NCBI GenBank assembly: GCA_020444515.1
Contig: JAHLKX010000004.1
Coordinates: forward strand, 310,001-374,000
DNA: 64,000 nt
Direction: 5' to 3'
DNA from: Bacteroidota bacterium
Lineage (GTDB): Bacteria > Bacteroidota > Bacteroidia > Bacteroidales > JAADJA01
Position 1 is the stretch's first letter. Every line of letters starts with the position of its first letter. This document shows positions 62,547 to 64,000 of the stretch, in pieces. Made by a program: the position numbers and the translations under genes. Under the pieces are notes generated by a model. It was not told where the DNA came from, did not search any database, and saw only the letters and a list, made by a program, of their open reading frames with translations.

Positions 62547-64000
62547 ATGAAGAAAGTCTACTCATTTATTTTAATGTTTTTGTTCCTTGGGGTTGTCAGT
62601 GCCTATTCGCAGGGCATTTCCGTATCAGGTACAATTATCTCTGCGGATGATAAGATGACACTGCCCGGCGTAACGGTATTATTGAAGGGCACAACCAATG
62701 GAACAACGACCGACATCGATGGAAATTATGTTATCAATAATGTTCCGCCTGACGGAACATTGGTGTATTCCTTTGTCGGCATGGTCACGCAGGAAATACC
62801 TGTAAACAACCAAACAAAAATCAATGTTGTTTTAGAAACAGAAACCTTTGGTCTCGATGAGGTGGTCGTAATCGGTTACGGTACCGTTAGGAAAGAAGAC
62901 GTAACGGGCGCAGTATCGGTGGTAGGTTCAGAATCCATTGAACAAATCAGACCGGTAAAGGCTGAAGAAGCCTTGCAGGGAACTGTTAGTGGTGTTAATG
63001 TAACGCCACAATCAGGTGCACCGGGTGCAGGCCTTGATATTCGTATTCGAGGTGTTTCGACAAATGGTGATCCCTCTCCGGTTGTGATCATTGATGGTTA
63101 TGTTGGTGACCTAAATACCATTAACCCGGACGACATCGAAACGATGACCGTTTTGAAGGATGCCCAGGCTGCAATTTATGGAACAGTCGGTGCCAATGGT
63201 ATTATTTTGATCACCACAAAATCAGGTAAGAAGAATGCAGCGACCTCGGTTAGCTTTAACAGTTCTTATGGAATCCAGGAAACAACCCGTAAGTTGCCTG
63301 TACTGAATGCAACAGAATATGCGGTATTGCTCAATGAAAGCTATGCCGCCAATGGACAGGAAATCCCTTATCAGGATATTTCAGCTTTAGGTGTTGGAAC
63401 AGACTGGCAAAGTGAACTTTTCCAAACAGCACCCATCATTGATAACAACCTAAGGGTTTCGGGAGGTTCAGATAAAGTAGTTTATTCACTCAGTGCTTCT
63501 GATCTTCGCCAGGATGGTATTATTGGTGGCGATAAAACAGGATACAATAGAACGACAGGCAGGATGAGTCTTGGTGCTGACATTTCAAAATGGTTGAAAT
63601 TTAACACTGCGCTCACCTATTCATACATCGATAGAAAATCGATCAATGATTTTGGCCTGGGCTCGGTCTTATTTAATGCAGTGAATTTACCGGCAACAGT
63701 GCCCGCTTTTAATCCAAACGGCAGTTTTTATCTTGCACCTGACAATGTGGGTATAGAAATCATCAATCCACTCCAACAAATTGCCGATACATACAATGAT
63801 TACAATATTGGTAAACTTACCGGGAATGCAAGTCTCGAAGCCAGTTTTGCACAGCATTTTACGGCCACAGCCAGAATTGGTGTAAATACTTCGAATGCTA
63901 AATTCAAGTCATTCTCTAAAGAAGTTTATTATGGTGAAGGAAAGGTGTTTAATAATAACAGAAGCAGTGTTTATCAGAACAGAGAAAACTTCAATGACTA
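62547..64000 (+). CDS. SusC/RagA-type TonB-linked outer-membrane receptor (3' part beyond the window)
   Basis: 484 codons are visible and the frame is open to the edge. Signal peptide to AYSQ, a carboxypeptidase-regulatory-like domain (about 25-105: ISGTIISADDKMTLPGVTVLLKGTT-type) and the diagnostic plug start GLDEVVVIGYGT, followed by ALQGTVSGVNV, IRIRGVSTNGDPSPVVIIDG and VLKDAQAAIYGTVGANGIILITTKSGK. It imports oligosaccharides or peptides bound by a SusD-type lipoprotein, expected just beyond the edge. Likely regulated by the upstream Y_Y_Y/LuxR sensor. Confidence 0.95.
   Translation, partial: MKKVYSFILMFLFLGVVSAYSQGISVSGTIISADDKMTLPGVTVLLKGTTNGTTTDIDGNYVINNVPPDGTLVYSFVGMVTQEIPVNNQTKINVVLETETFGLDEVVVIGYGTVRKEDVTGAVSVVGSESIEQIRPVKAEEALQGTVSGVNVTPQSGAPGAGLDIRIRGVSTNGDPSPVVIIDGYVGDLNTINPDDIETMTVLKDAQAAIYGTVGANGIILITTKSGKKNAATSVSFNSSYGIQETTRKLPVLNATEYAVLLNESYAANGQEIPYQDISALGVGTDWQSELFQTAPIIDNNLRVSGGSDKVVYSLSASDLRQDGIIGGDKTGYNRTTGRMSLGADISKWLKFNTALTYSYIDRKSINDFGLGSVLFNAVNLPATVPAFNPNGSFYLAPDNVGIEIINPLQQIADTYNDYNIGKLTGNASLEASFAQHFTATARIGVNTSNAKFKSFSKEVYYGEGKVFNNNRSSVYQNRENFND

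Overview
The window comes from a member of the Bacteroidota, most likely an anaerobic or facultative lineage of the class Bacteroidia. Supporting evidence seen in the sequence: several large secreted proteins end in type IX secretion sorting domains (one gliding-type/CHU_C tail and three 'PNP' type A tails); a SusC-type TonB-dependent receptor starts at the right edge, next to a Y_Y_Y/LuxR-type sensor; FISUMP, YadA-like head and S74 chaperone domains are present; and TAnnTTTG -7 boxes stand in front of several genes instead of sigma70 boxes. No phage or plasmid backbone, CRISPR array or rRNA operon was seen. The window looks chromosomal.

Layout. 1-8.3 kb: a decayed membrane-protein gene, a lipoprotein built of five tandem 119-residue repeats, small unknown proteins, an M23 peptidase lipoprotein and an aldo/keto reductase. 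8.7-16 kb: a giant PNGase F-like T9SS protein and, on the other strand, a beta-helix/dockerin-like/FISUMP protein. 16-17.8 kb: an AT-rich HNH nuclease gene, tRNA-Pro and tRNA-Ser, and three decayed tRNA copies whose arms are replaced by GC-rich palindromes. 17.8-27 kb: housekeeping genes (YggS, ClpB, split transketolase) mixed with secreted proteins. 27-38 kb: YceI, DUF2339 membrane protein, a tetraheme cytochrome/Fe-S/NrfD electron-transfer operon, an ABC permease, a T9SS beta-propeller-like protein, and a tight Lacal_2735-SRPBCC-CIA30 operon. 38.2-50 kb: a long, almost entirely plus-strand redox/Fe-S cluster (DUF134 regulator, DUF5320, zinc ribbons, three NifX-like proteins, two MinD-type ATPases with inserted ferredoxin domains, an FNR-type regulator, a CoA-disulfide-reductase-like flavoprotein, a 4Fe-4S uracil-DNA glycosylase, a radical SAM protein, a trans-sulfuration enzyme, a cobalamin adenosyltransferase and a CGGC protein). 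50-64 kb: two paralogous tail-fibre-like adhesins flanking a mosaic pseudogene, a GH92 mannosidase, a T9SS FN3 protein, and the sensor plus SusC pair.

Best leads. (1) The same 32-bp inverted repeat, TTGTTTAA-N16-TTAAACAA, stands 17-18 bases before the start codons of YceI and of the Lacal_2735 operon. A decayed version with the same spacing precedes a dead Lacal_2735 copy, so these look like members of one unknown regulon. (2) The 38-50 kb cluster looks like an oxygen-regulated Fe-S/metal cofactor module of unknown product. A four-cysteine FNR homologue sits in it, with a TTGA-N6-TCAA site between it and the flavoprotein gene. (3) The palindromes that replace tRNA arms record how small mobile hairpins invade tRNA pseudogenes.

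All calls come from reading the sequence and translations by eye. No database search was run, and domain names are recognition calls.
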